64,000 nt of DNA from Sphingobacteriales bacterium (GTDB lineage Bacteria > Bacteroidota > Bacteroidia > Chitinophagales > JADIYW01): the NCBI GenBank assembly GCA_016719635.1, contig JADJYT010000003.1, positions 372,001 to 436,000 of the forward strand, written 5' to 3'. Below the pieces are notes generated by a model. It had not been told where the DNA came from. It saw nothing but the letters and a program-made list of their open reading frames with translations, and made no database searches. Below, piece by piece: positions 7,208-16,629 of this stretch (position 1 is its first letter; each line of letters begins with the position of its first letter). Position numbers and translations under genes: made by a program.

Positions 7208-8836
7208 ATGACAGACATTGATTTTAACCTGAATGAAGATAAGATGCGGCTGGCTGTGGATGAACTCAAAGCCAAACTGCAGAAAATATATATCGGCGGC
7301 GGACAGAAGAAGATAGATTCCGAACATAAAAAAGGCAAAATGACTGTCCGGGAACGCATTCAGTACCTGATTGATAAAAATTCCTATTTCCTGGAAATCG
7401 GCGCGTTGGCAGGTGAAGATATGTATCTGGAAGAAGGTGGCTGTCCTAGTGGCGGCGTTGTGACGGGCATCGGCCATGTTTCCGGAAGACAATGCATGAT
7501 TGTCGCCAACGACGCTACCGTAAAAGCAGGTGCTTGGTTTCCCATCACGGGAAAGAAGAATCTGCGTGCACAGGAAATTGCCCTCGAAAACCGGCTGCCA
7601 GTTATTTATCTGGTGGACAGTGCAGGAGTATTTCTTCCGATGCAGGATGAGATTTTTCCGGATAAAGAAAACTTCGGGCGCATTTTCAGAAACAATGCCA
7701 AAATGTCGGCGATGGGTATTCCCCAGATTTCGGCCATCATGGGCAGTTGTGTGGCGGGTGGTGCCTATCTCCCTATCATGAGTGACGAAAGCCTTATTGT
7801 GGAAGGAACGGGAAGCATTTTTCTGGCAGGGCCATATCTCGTGAAAGCGGCGATCGGTGAAAATGTGGACAAGGAGACATTGGGCGGAGCCGAAACACAA
7901 ACTGCGCTAAGTGGTGTATGCGATTACAAGGTAAAAGACGACAAGGAATGCCTGGATACCGTCAAAAAACTGATAGATAAATACGGCAGGTTCGAGACCG
8001 CCGGGTTTGACCGCATCAAGGCGAAGAAACCAAAAGCTCATGAGAAAGACATCTATGGGATTTATACGTATGCTTCGGCAAAACCCTACGATGTCCGTGA
8101 AATCATCAGGCGAATCACCGACGATTCAGACTTTACGGAATACAAAGAAGACTATGGTCAAACCATCGTTTGTGCGTATGCGCGCATCGACGGGTGGAGT
8201 GTGGGCATTGTCGCCAACCAGCGCTCCGTGGTAAAAAGCAAGAAAGGGGAAGTGCAGATCGGCGGAGTCATCTATTCCGATTCGGCGGACAAAGCCGCGC
8301 GATTTATCATGCTGTGCAACCAGAAAAAGATTCCTCTGGTGTTTTTGCAAGATGTGACAGGATTCATGGTGGGCAGCCGAAGCGAACACGGCGGCATCAT
8401 CAAAGACGGTGCAAAACTGGTGAATGCCGTATCGAACTCCACCGTGCCTAAGTTTACCATCATCATGGGCAACTCCTACGGCGCAGGCAACTACGCCATG
8501 TGCGGCAAAGCCTATGACCCAAGGCTGATTGTAGCGTGGCCATCCGCAAAAATCGCCGTGATGGGCGGCGACCAGGCGGCAAATACCATCCTGCAGATAC
8601 AGGTGGGCGCGCTGGAAGCGAAAGGGAAACAATTCAGCGACGAAGAAAAAAACAAAATTCTAAAAGATATTAAAGATCATTATAACAAAACTACAACCCC
8701 TTATTATGCTGCTGCGCGCTTGTGGGTGGATGCAGTGATAGATCCGCTGGATACAAGAAAGTGGATTTCAGTGGGTATAGAAGCTGCCAATAATGCTCCG
8801 GTAGAAAAATTCAATGTGGGGGTACTGCAAACGTAG
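7208..8836 (+). CDS. Acyl-CoA carboxylase carboxyltransferase (beta) subunit, methylcrotonyl/propionyl-CoA type
   Basis: A 542-residue biotin-dependent carboxyltransferase beta subunit that moves CO2 from carboxybiotin to an acyl-CoA. The N-terminal half holds the crotonase-fold segments (RERIQYLIDKNSYFLEIG, VIYLVDSAGVFLPMQDEIF, GSCVAGGAYLPIMSDE). The C-terminal half has LVFLQDVTGFMVGSRSEHGG, MGNSYGAGNYAMCGKAYDPR and MGGDQAANTI. The pattern is closest to methylcrotonyl-CoA carboxylase beta; other acyl-CoAs cannot be excluded. The frame is open to 7028, but that stretch overlaps the SRP RNA gene on the other strand, and the ATG at 7208 gives the normal N-terminus. The biotin carboxylase subunit is not in the window. 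Confidence 0.9.
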   Translation: MTDIDFNLNEDKMRLAVDELKAKLQKIYIGGGQKKIDSEHKKGKMTVRERIQYLIDKNSYFLEIGALAGEDMYLEEGGCPSGGVVTGIGHVSGRQCMIVANDATVKAGAWFPITGKKNLRAQEIALENRLPVIYLVDSAGVFLPMQDEIFPDKENFGRIFRNNAKMSAMGIPQISAIMGSCVAGGAYLPIMSDESLIVEGTGSIFLAGPYLVKAAIGENVDKETLGGAETQTALSGVCDYKVKDDKECLDTVKKLIDKYGRFETAGFDRIKAKKPKAHEKDIYGIYTYASAKPYDVREIIRRITDDSDFTEYKEDYGQTIVCAYARIDGWSVGIVANQRSVVKSKKGEVQIGGVIYSDSADKAARFIMLCNQKKIPLVFLQDVTGFMVGSRSEHGGIIKDGAKLVNAVSNSTVPKFTIIMGNSYGAGNYAMCGKAYDPRLIVAWPSAKIAVMGGDQAANTILQIQVGALEAKGKQFSDEEKNKILKDIKDHYNKTTTPYYAAARLWVDAVIDPLDTRKWISVGIEAANNAPVEKFNVGVLQT

Positions 8837-8874
8837 TTTCCTGCTTTCTTAATCATTCAAAAAACAACCTATCC

Positions 8875-9327
8875 ATGAAGAAATTGCTCTTATTGTTACT
8901 TATCCCTGTCCTCGTTTATTCCTGTAAGAAATCGGATGCAGAACAGGCCAGAATAGATAAACAAATCTTATTGAAATATATTGCAGACAGCAGTTTGGTT
9001 GTTGACTCCACCGCATCCGGCTTGTATTATGCAATAGCCGATTCAGGCTCAGGTGTTTCCCCGAGTTCAGGTTCTTACATTACAGTTTACTATAAGGGAT
9101 ACTATACTGACGGAACCATTTTCGACCAGAATCCTGCGGGCACACCTATTAACGGATTTTTAGGTGGTTTTATTCCGGGTTGGATAGAGGGCCTTCCAAA
9201 AATCAAAAAAGGAGGGAAAATTAAATTACTGGTTCCTTCGTCATTGGCATATGGTAACGCCGGATATGCTTCCATCCCACCGAATACAGTATTGATATTC
9301 GACGTTGAACTGGTCGACGTGCGGTAA
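8875..9327 (+). CDS. FKBP-type peptidyl-prolyl cis-trans isomerase lipoprotein
   Basis: A 150-residue periplasm-facing lipoprotein: hydrophobic signal, lipobox VYSC (Cys17), then a short linker and one FKBP domain (about residues 65-150). FKBP markers are VYYKGYYTDGTIFDQN, GFIPGWIEGLPKIKKGGKI and the final PPNTVLIFDVELVDV. It catalyses proline isomerisation during folding of exported proteins. Many Bacteroidota carry several such small FKBP lipoproteins. It stands 14 bp before the next gene and may be cotranscribed with it. Confidence 0.92.
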   Translation: MKKLLLLLLIPVLVYSCKKSDAEQARIDKQILLKYIADSSLVVDSTASGLYYAIADSGSGVSPSSGSYITVYYKGYYTDGTIFDQNPAGTPINGFLGGFIPGWIEGLPKIKKGGKIKLLVPSSLAYGNAGYASIPPNTVLIFDVELVDVR

Positions 9328-9340
9328 ACTTCAAAGCGGC

Positions 9341-10918
9341 ATGACAAAACATAGCACGGCATATGACGGTATTTTCATACTGCTGATTGCTTTCATCTGT
9401 CATGAGTTATTTTCCAGGTATGGCTTTAATCCAACGGATGAAGGATTTGTACTGTCCGCCACGAACAGGGTCATGCACGGACAAATCCCTCATGTGGATT
9501 TTTCATCTGTGCGCCCTCTGGGATATAGCTACCTGCATATTCCTGAACTGCTGTTTTCAAAAAAACACGTCTTTCTTATCTCCCGTTTTGTATTCTGGCT
9601 GGAGCAGGTTCTTATTGCGTTCTTATGGATTCAGGTTATTCAGAAAATCACAAAGCTTGGCATATCCCGGACAAACAATTATATTCTGGTCGTCATCACG
9701 TTAATCTTTAATGTACATTATTTTCCCTGCTCCGTTTTACATACTATTGACGGATTACTACTGTGCCTCATGGGTCTCAACCTGGTGCATTCAAGTAAGA
9801 AATATGCGGCTGCCGGTTTTTTCTTTATAGGTTTCGCAGCATTGTGCAAGCAGAACTACCTGATCATGCTTCCTGTTACAGCAGCTTTATTCGGAAGAAA
9901 AAATGCAGCTGTTAATTTGACCATAGGTCTGGTTCCAATAATTGCATACGTATCATTTATCACATTAAACGGAGGCTGGGACGATTTAACGATCCAACTC
10001 GGCAGCCATCATGAACTGTGGGAAGCGGGTGTGCATCCGTACAGCAACAGCCGTCTTTTTTACTTATCCATTTTGGCAGTTTGGATGGTTTCATTCCTGA
10101 ATAACAGATGGCTGAACATTATTTATCTCTCTGCCGTATTTGCAGTTTGTTGGTATGCTTTGTCCACCTTTACCTATCACGAAAAATACAGTTTTTTTGT
10201 TTTCGGCAGTATGCTGGGCCATGCTATTTTCCAATTATATAAAAGAAAATACAAACTCATGCCTGTCTTCATTATTTGTTCATTGCTTGCCTGGTGCGTT
10301 TCCATTTCAGTCGGGTATAATACGCCCGCATTATTTCTTGGAGGATGTTTGGCGTTGTGGTTATACCTGTTACTTGTCGATTCCAAAGAATCTTCTCCGG
10401 TTCTTAACTATTCATCCTGTGTATTATTGCTCGCTTCCTTCATCATTTTTTATCATACACGAACGGCCATCATTTACCGGGATGCCTCCCTATCAATGCT
10501 GACATACCGGTTGGATGGAATAGTGGAAGGTGCAAGCGGAATCTACACCAATAAAAATACGTACGCCGTTTTGAAGGAACTGGACTCTTTAAAAAGTACA
10601 AACCCTGACCTAATCGCATTGCCTGATTTTACGGCATGCTCCATCCTGCAATCCAACACTTCCGCCATTAAAACGGAATGGCCGAACAGAACAGAAATCC
10701 CCAATAAAAAAATCCTGCAGAAAGTGATTCATGAATTAGAAAAAGACAGCTCCGTTATCTTAGCGATACCGAAATTCAATACCGCATTTCTTTCAATTGG
10801 TTTATTTAAAATCGACCAGGGGATAACAGGCAGATATCTGTTTATGGATTATGTATATGCTAACTACATCCGGTTTACATCTACCGCCTATTTTGATTTG
10901 TTCAGAAAGAAAATATGA
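9341..10918 (+). CDS. Polytopic membrane protein, putative GT-C-fold glycosyltransferase
   Basis: A 525-residue protein with about 10-12 hydrophobic segments between residues 5 and 390 and a soluble C-terminal part of about 120 residues. The first periplasmic loop contains PTDEGFVLSATNRVMHGQIPHVDF, which resembles the acidic DE motif loop of GT-C enzymes (ArnT/PMT-like), hence the tentative assignment to a dolichyl- or polyprenyl-phosphate-sugar-dependent transferase. No closer family was recognised. The frame extends up to 9305 but would overlap the FKBP gene, so the ATG at 9341 is chosen. It runs toward the convergent ubiX gene with 3 bp between the ends. Confidence 0.6.
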   Translation: MTKHSTAYDGIFILLIAFICHELFSRYGFNPTDEGFVLSATNRVMHGQIPHVDFSSVRPLGYSYLHIPELLFSKKHVFLISRFVFWLEQVLIAFLWIQVIQKITKLGISRTNNYILVVITLIFNVHYFPCSVLHTIDGLLLCLMGLNLVHSSKKYAAAGFFFIGFAALCKQNYLIMLPVTAALFGRKNAAVNLTIGLVPIIAYVSFITLNGGWDDLTIQLGSHHELWEAGVHPYSNSRLFYLSILAVWMVSFLNNRWLNIIYLSAVFAVCWYALSTFTYHEKYSFFVFGSMLGHAIFQLYKRKYKLMPVFIICSLLAWCVSISVGYNTPALFLGGCLALWLYLLLVDSKESSPVLNYSSCVLLLASFIIFYHTRTAIIYRDASLSMLTYRLDGIVEGASGIYTNKNTYAVLKELDSLKSTNPDLIALPDFTACSILQSNTSAIKTEWPNRTEIPNKKILQKVIHELEKDSSVILAIPKFNTAFLSIGLFKIDQGITGRYLFMDYVYANYIRFTSTAYFDLFRKKI

Positions 10919-10921
10919 AAC

Positions 10922-11482
10922 TTACTCGCCCCAACGGTAAGCAGTGTTCTCCAATCCGCATAAATCGATGACACGATCCACCACCGTTGCCGCCAACTGT
11001 TCAAAATTGCTGGGTTTACTGTAAAAGCTGGGTGTTGCCGGGCAAATGATGCCACCTGCTTCCGTAACCAGTTTCATATTGCTGATATGAATCAGGTTAT
11101 ACGGTGTTTCGCGCACGACTAAAATCAGTTTCCTGCGCTCTTTTAATACCACATCCGCCGCTCTTGTCGTCAGGTCATTGGAGATACCACCTGCAATCCT
11201 GCCCAAAGTACCCATAGAACAAGGGCAGATGATTAAAGTATCAAAACGGGCACTGCCGGATGCAAAGGGTGCCATAAAATCATTTTTTTCATAAAAATCA
11301 AACGGATACTTCTTATAGTCCTGATTCCCTAACTCAAATTTCCAGACCTCTTTTGCATTATCGGACAGGACAACACTGACATTATCCACACTGCCACTTA
11401 GGGCTAAAAGCTTATCAAACAGCACCTTAGCATATATTGCACCGCTGGCACCGGAAACAGAAACAACTATTTTTCTTTTCAT
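10922..11482 (-). CDS. ubiX: UbiX family flavin prenyltransferase
   Basis: A 186-residue flavoprotein that prenylates FMN to make the cofactor of UbiD-type decarboxylases. Clear signature motifs are VSVSGASGAIYAKVLFD at the N-terminus (FMN phosphate loop), IICPCSMGTLGRIAGGISNDL, and the LVVRETPYNLIHISNMKLV block near residue 130-150. Length is typical. No ubiD partner is visible in the window. The start is the only ATG giving a full Rossmann-like strand 1. Confidence 0.94.
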   Translation of the reverse strand: MKRKIVVSVSGASGAIYAKVLFDKLLALSGSVDNVSVVLSDNAKEVWKFELGNQDYKKYPFDFYEKNDFMAPFASGSARFDTLIICPCSMGTLGRIAGGISNDLTTRAADVVLKERRKLILVVRETPYNLIHISNMKLVTEAGGIICPATPSFYSKPSNFEQLAATVVDRVIDLCGLENTAYRWGE

Positions 11483-11653
11483 TTAGTATTTTATAACAGA
11501 TTAAAGGTGCAAATTATTCCCTAAATTTACCATTCCTGTAAGTTGGTATTAAATTTGTAATATCCTGGTAAAATAACAAAATTTGATGGAAATAGTTATG
11601 TCAGTCAAAAACAAATCGGGCTGTTTCCTTCAAAACATAAAGTACATTAAGTC

Positions 11654-12209
11654 ATGAAAACAATATCAAACAAATGGTTTTTACTGATGCTTCTTTCTGC
11701 ATTCATGATAGGTCATAGTGAAGCAAGAACTAATAAAGCCCCTTATGCACAGGCAGAAGTAAACTGGACTGCTATCGACAAAGCTATTGACGAGACGAAA
11801 AACGCCAATAAGAAATTTATTCTGGTAGACTTGTATACCGACTGGTGCGGATGGTGTAAAAAGATGGATGAAAATACACTCACGGACCCCCGGCAACATA
11901 GCCAGCCTGAATGACAACTTTACCGCTGTAAAATTCAACGCGGAAATAAAAGACCCCGTTGCTTTTAACGGTAAAACATATTCCTTTACCAAGACAGGTT
12001 CCAGAGGTGCCAATCAGCTGGCATTAGAACTTGGAACCGTAGGCGGAAAATTAGGCTATCCTACGTTGGTGGTGTTAGATGCCAACGGGAATAAATTACA
12101 GACATTCCCCGGTTACAAGGATGTGGAAACGTTGAATACCATCATTCGTTATTTTAATACCGGCGTATACAAAACCATGGATTTCCAACAATTTCAATCA
12201 GGACAGTAA
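11654..12209 (+). CDS. Thioredoxin-fold CGWC protein, frameshifted
   Basis: Exported thioredoxin-like protein, about 184 residues once repaired. The first frame (11654-11914) gives a signal peptide, then FILVDLYTDWCGWCKKMD with the redox pair Cys65/Cys68, and stops early. The second frame continues with NDNFTAVKFNAEIKDP, GYPTLVVLDANGNKLQTFPGY and a normal C-terminus ending at 12209. Removing one C from the run of five at 11887-11891 joins them as DPGNIASLND. The cis-Pro (GYPT) is present. It is followed 13 bp later by a paralogous CGWC gene. Probably a periplasmic disulfide reductase or chaperone-like protein. Whether the break is a sequencing error or real is not decidable here. Confidence 0.78.
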
Positions 12210-12222
12210 AAAACCTATTTAT

Positions 12223-12924
12223 ATGAAAGTTTCGACTATTCCAACTATTCTGCTTTTCGTTATTACCACTGTTTTTACAAACAAATCGTTTAGCACTGAT
12301 AATAAACCTAAAACGGCTCCAACTGCAGTTACGAAACCTGCAGCCAAACCGGCTGTGACCAAGCCAGCACCAAAACCAAGTGCCACCAAGACCAAACCGG
12401 CAGCTGCAGTCAATGCAAACCAGGAAGTCACAAAAAAAATAAAATGGCTGACATGGGATGAAATGGTCGCATTGAACGCTCAGAATCCTAAGAAAATCTT
12501 TATAGATTTTTATACAGCCTGGTGCGGCTGGTGCAAAGTGATGGATAAAAACACTTTTGAAGATACCATCATTGCACAATTGATGATGAAAGATTTTTAT
12601 TGTGTTAAGTTCGATGCGGAAAGAAGAGACGACATTCAGTTCCTGGACAAGACCTGGAAGTTTATACCGGGAGGGCGAAATGGTTATCATGAACTGGCTG
12701 CCTATTTTATGCAGGGACAATTGTCCTATCCGACATTTTGTGTCCTTAATTCAAAATTTGAATTAATAACACCTCTCAAAGGATATATCAATGTACCGCA
12801 GTTTGAGCCTATCATCAGCTATTTAGGACAAGACTTTTGGATGCCATCTAAAGGGAAAAATATGGATGAATACAAAGCGACTTATGTCAGTCCGAGAACA
12901 ACCCCATGGGTACAGCCGCAATAG
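12223..12924 (+). CDS. Thioredoxin-fold CGWC protein with Ala/Pro/Lys-rich linker
   Basis: A 233-residue exported protein. Residues 1-24 form a signal peptide; about 28-66 is a low-complexity linker of Lys-Pro-Ala-Thr repeats; the rest is a thioredoxin domain with FIDFYTAWCGWCKVMD (Cys101 and Cys104) and the cis-Pro segment LSYPTFCVLNS. It resembles the thioredoxin_7/DUF255-like subgroup common in Bacteroidota periplasms. The gene directly follows the frameshifted paralogue, and a TraB/GumN lipoprotein gene follows 53 bp downstream, suggesting one envelope stress or redox operon (inference). The substrate is unknown. Confidence 0.85.
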   Translation: MKVSTIPTILLFVITTVFTNKSFSTDNKPKTAPTAVTKPAAKPAVTKPAPKPSATKTKPAAAVNANQEVTKKIKWLTWDEMVALNAQNPKKIFIDFYTAWCGWCKVMDKNTFEDTIIAQLMMKDFYCVKFDAERRDDIQFLDKTWKFIPGGRNGYHELAAYFMQGQLSYPTFCVLNSKFELITPLKGYINVPQFEPIISYLGQDFWMPSKGKNMDEYKATYVSPRTTPWVQPQ

Positions 12925-12977
12925 CTAACAGGAATATGATTATTTTAAACTGTTCAATGTAGCTTTTATACCAACCA

Positions 12978-13898
12978 ATGAAATCACTTTTTGCTGTTTG
13001 TACGTTATTCCTCATCCTTCCGGGCTGTAAAACACCGAATGCAACCCAGAACACCAACAAGCTGAATCCAGTCAAATTAGATGCTCCGCTGTCTGGTGAT
13101 AAATCACTGCTCTGGCAGATTTCGGGAAAAGGACTACAGCAGGCCTCTTATTTATTCGGTACCATTCACCTCATCGATCAGGACAGGTACTTTCTGGGGA
13201 AAAACACGTTGAAAAAACTGCAGAAAAGCCAGGAGCTGATCATGGAACTCGACATGGAAAATATCGATGTTGCCGAACTGGCAAAATCGAGCGTATTGAA
13301 AGAAGGCACTACAGTAAAGGATTACATGAGTGATTCGGATTATACCGTTTTACAAAAATTCATGCAGGACTCCATTGGAATTACCAGGTACAATTTCGAA
13401 AACGGTTATGCAAAATTCAAACCTTACTATCTGGAACAGCTGCTGTTCACCCGATACATGGGCCAACGGAATGAATCCTATGAAATAAACCTGAAAAAAA
13501 TCGCTCAGGATAAAAACATCCCTGTCAGCGGTTTGGAAACCTATGAAGAGCAGCTGAAGTTTTTAGATGAAATCCCGCTGGAAAATCAGCTAAGAAGCCT
13601 CATCTCCACCATAAAAAACTATCAGGACGAAACGCAGGAACTCGAAAAACTGATTCAACTCTACACCCGGCAAGACCTGCCCGGACTGGCAAAAGCATTT
13701 GAAGATGAACAGGACAGGAATATGCTGGAAAAACTTTTGGACAAACGGAATACAAACTGGATACCGCAAATCAGGAAATGGGTTCAGGAAAAAGCATGTT
13801 TTTTTGCTGTTGGCGCAGGCCATTTAGGCGGAGAACAGGGCATCATACAATTGCTGCGGAATCAGGGCTATACCGTTCAGCCCGTTTCTGCCGATTAA
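12978..13898 (+). CDS. TraB/GumN family lipoprotein
   Basis: A 306-residue protein with a lipobox (LPGC, Cys17). The mature domain shows the TraB/GumN signature: ASYLFGTIHLIDQD near residue 56-70 (conserved GTxH), ELDMENID, and the C-terminal FFAVGAGHLGGEQGIIQLLRNQGYTV with the second conserved GxxH motif. The family is related to Tiki metal-dependent proteases, with the GTxH and GAGHL histidines as likely metal ligands; activity in bacteria is mostly unproven. Its location after two thioredoxin-fold genes suggests an envelope quality-control role, which is inference only. Confidence 0.88.
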   Translation: MKSLFAVCTLFLILPGCKTPNATQNTNKLNPVKLDAPLSGDKSLLWQISGKGLQQASYLFGTIHLIDQDRYFLGKNTLKKLQKSQELIMELDMENIDVAELAKSSVLKEGTTVKDYMSDSDYTVLQKFMQDSIGITRYNFENGYAKFKPYYLEQLLFTRYMGQRNESYEINLKKIAQDKNIPVSGLETYEEQLKFLDEIPLENQLRSLISTIKNYQDETQELEKLIQLYTRQDLPGLAKAFEDEQDRNMLEKLLDKRNTNWIPQIRKWVQEKACFFAVGAGHLGGEQGIIQLLRNQGYTVQPVSAD

Positions 13899-13913
13899 TA
13901 ATTGACACTTAAC

Positions 13914-13977
13914 AATGAACGATGGACAATTTTGTATTTTTGTCAGTTAATTCATTGCCAAAAGTTCATCGTTCATT
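13914..13977. repeat. 11-bp inverted repeat bracketing the valS promoter
   Basis: AATGAACGATG (13914-13924) and its exact reverse complement CATCGTTCATT (13967-13977), 42 bases apart. The right arm touches the valS ATG, and the TAnnTTTG box sits between the arms. It could be an operator or an RNA structure if transcription starts further upstream. Confidence 0.7.
13935..13942 (+). promoter_or_regulatory. Bacteroidota -7 box (TATTTTTG) upstream of valS
   Basis: Exact TAnnTTTG match, 35 bases before the valS ATG, within the inverted repeat 13914-13977. Confidence 0.5.
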
Positions 13978-16595
13978 ATGCAGGAACTTCCTAAAAACAT
14001 AGATCACATTCAAATCGAAGCGAAATGGTACCGCCATTGGCTCGATAAAAAATACTTCCATTCCGAACCGGATGAACGGGAACCCTATACGATTGTCATT
14101 CCGCCGCCCAATGTAACAGGTGTGTTACATATGGGACACATGCTCAACAATACGATTCAGGATATCTTAATCAGACGTGCACGCATGCAGGGAAAAAACG
14201 CCTGCTGGGTGCCCGGTACGGATCACGCCTCTATCGCCACTGAAGCCAAGGTGGTAAATCTGTTGAGGGAACAAGGCATCAGCAAGAAAGATATTTCCCG
14301 TGAAGACTTTTAAAACATGCCTGGCAATGGAAAGAGAAATACGGCGGCATCATCCTGAAACAGCTGGAAAAACTGGGTGCTTCGTGCGACTGGGACAGAA
14401 CCCGCTTCACGATGGAAGCAGATTTAAGCGAAGCTGTTATTGATGTATTCATCGACTTATACAACAAAGGAAAGATTTACCGAGGCGTTCGTATGGTCAA
14501 CTGGGACCCTAAAGGATTGACTGCCGTATCCGACGAAGAAGTCATCCACAAGGAAGTCAACTCAAAGCTTTACTACGTCAGCTATAAAATTGAAAACTCG
14601 GACAATGAATCAATCACAGTAGCCACCACCCGACCTGAAACGATTTTAGGTGATACTGCCATCTGTGTACATCCGGATGATGAGCGCTACAGGCATCTGA
14701 AAGGGAAATCTGCCATTGTGCCGCTAATCAACCGTGCGGTACCGATTATTTTCGACGACTACATCGATATCGAATTTGGAACCGGCGCCCTGAAGGTGAC
14801 ACCGGCGCATGACATCAACGACTACAATCTTGGCATCAGGCACCATCTTGAAGTCATCGATGTATTAAACGATGATGGAACGATGAGTGATAAAGCGCAG
14901 CTGTACATAGGTGAGGACAGGTTTTCCGTACGCAAGAAAATTGCTGCCGAACTGGAAGAAAAAGGACACCTGGTAAAAATTGAAGACATCAAAAATAAGG
15001 TCGGCTACTCTGAAAGAACGGACGCGGTGATAGAACCAAAATTGTCCATGCAGTGGTTCTTAAAGATGGGGGAATTATCCAAACCGGCACTGGAAAATGT
15101 GATGAACGATCACATTCAGCTCATTCCTGAAAAATTCAAAAATACGTACCGCCACTGGATGGAAAATGTACACGACTGGTGCATATCGCGACAACTGTGG
15201 TGGGGACACCGCATTCCGGCATGGTATGATGAAAAAGGGAATGTGGTAGTTGCGAAATCGGAAGCGGAAGCGATAACAGCTTATCTGGATAAATCCGCAG
15301 ATACGACATCTGGAATCCCAAATCTGATTCAGGATGAAGATGTGCTCGACACCTGGTTTTCTTCCTGGCTTTGGCCAATCAGTGTATTTGACGGATTCAA
15401 ACATCCGGATGGAAAAGACATCTGTTACTATTATCCGACCAATGATTTGGTGACGGCACCTGAAATTTTATTTTTCTGGGTGGCGAGAATGATTATCGCC
15501 GGTTATGAATACCGCCATGAAAAACCATTTTCCAACGTCTACCTCACCGGTATCGTGCGCGACAAACAGGGTAGAAAGATGTCCAAATCACTGGGCAATT
15601 CTCCCGACCCGCTGGACTTGATTGAGAAATACTCCGCCGACGGTGTGCGGACCGGAATGCTGTTCTGCTCCCCGGCAGGAAATGACTTGCCGTTTGATGA
15701 AAAATTGTGCGAACAGGGCAGAAACTTTACCAATAAAATATGGAACGCCTTACGTCTGGTTAAAGGTTGGGAAACAGATGACACCAAACCTTCCGACAAT
15801 GAAGCCATATTTAGCTGGTTTGACAATAAACTGGAACAGCTAAAGGATAACCTCGAAAAATCGTATGCATCGTACCGTATTTCAGAAGCATTGATGGATC
15901 TGTACAAATTCATCTGGGATGATTTCTGCTCATGGTATCTGGAGTTTGTAAAACCCCCGTTCGGAGAAAAGATAGATTCGGTATCCTATCAAAAAACCAC
16001 TGGCTATTTTGAAGAACTGATGAAACTGCTGCATCCGTTTACGCCGTTCATTACGGAAGAAATCTATCATCATCTGCAGGAAAGAAAAGATGACATCTGT
16101 ATAACGGCTTATCCGTCCATTCAACCGTATGATGTTAAAATAATACGTGAAGGAGAGCAGTTAAAGGAAATCATTTCCGCTATCAGGGATGTACGCAATA
16201 AAAACGGGTTATCACCAAAAATAAAAATGACGGTTTACATTCAGGCTAAAGACAACAGCTTGTATCAGAAATTTGGTGTGCTGATTGAAAAAATCGCCAA
16301 TACGAACCCGTTGCAATTTACACAAACAGAAATGGACAATACGGTATCACAACTGATAGAAACGGACAAATTGTTCATTGAAACAGGCGTCCGGGTTGAC
16401 ACGGTTTCCGAAAAGAAAAAGATACAGGAAGAAATAGAGTATTACAAAGGATTTATCGTTTCCGTAGAAAAAAAACTGAGCAACGAGAAGTTTGTGGTGA
16501 ATGCGAAAGCTGAAATCATTGAAAATGAACGAAAAAAGATGGCTGACGGCTTATCGAAACTGAAGTCACTGGAGGATTCTTTAGCTAAATTATAG
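13978..16595 (+). CDS. valS: Valyl-tRNA synthetase, split by a one-base deletion
   Basis: Class I aminoacyl-tRNA synthetase that charges tRNA-Val with valine and edits threonine. Repaired length is 872 residues, normal for ValS. The first frame (13978-14313) carries [15 protein letters not shown] with the HIGH-type motif at about residues 51-54 and stops at a TAA. The second frame continues with [11 protein letters not shown], the editing domain ([19 protein letters not shown]), [11 protein letters not shown] (KMSKS at about residue 534) and a C-terminal coiled-coil arm. Adding one T to the run at 14308-14311 restores EDFLKHAWQW. The internal ATG at 14412 is not a real start. As the enzyme is essential, the break is most likely a base-calling error. 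Confidence 0.93.
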
Positions 16596-16604
16596 TAGTT
16601 TTTC

Positions 16605-16612
16605 TATCTTTG
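16605..16612 (+). promoter_or_regulatory. Bacteroidota -7 box (TATCTTTG) for the epimerase gene
   Basis: Exact TAnnTTTG match, 17 bases before the ATG at 16630 and 9 bases after the valS stop. Confidence 0.6.
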
Positions 16613-16629
16613 CACCGAAATTAAATAAA

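Noticed and set aside
8126..8632. 168-codon minus-strand frame inside the carboxylase gene
   Set aside because: Shadow of a strongly conserved gene; His/Ala-rich antisense translation with no domain.
12154..12720. 188-codon minus-strand frame over the thioredoxin genes
   Set aside because: Antisense shadow; composition follows the Lys/Pro/Ala codons of the real gene.
14308..14313. Programmed frameshift in valS
   Set aside because: No slippery heptamer or downstream structure was seen, and ValS is not known to use recoding; the same kind of break recurs in unrelated genes.
14412..16595. Separate ValS-like gene starting at 14412
   Set aside because: It continues the same protein after a one-base break; sequence conservation runs back across the join.
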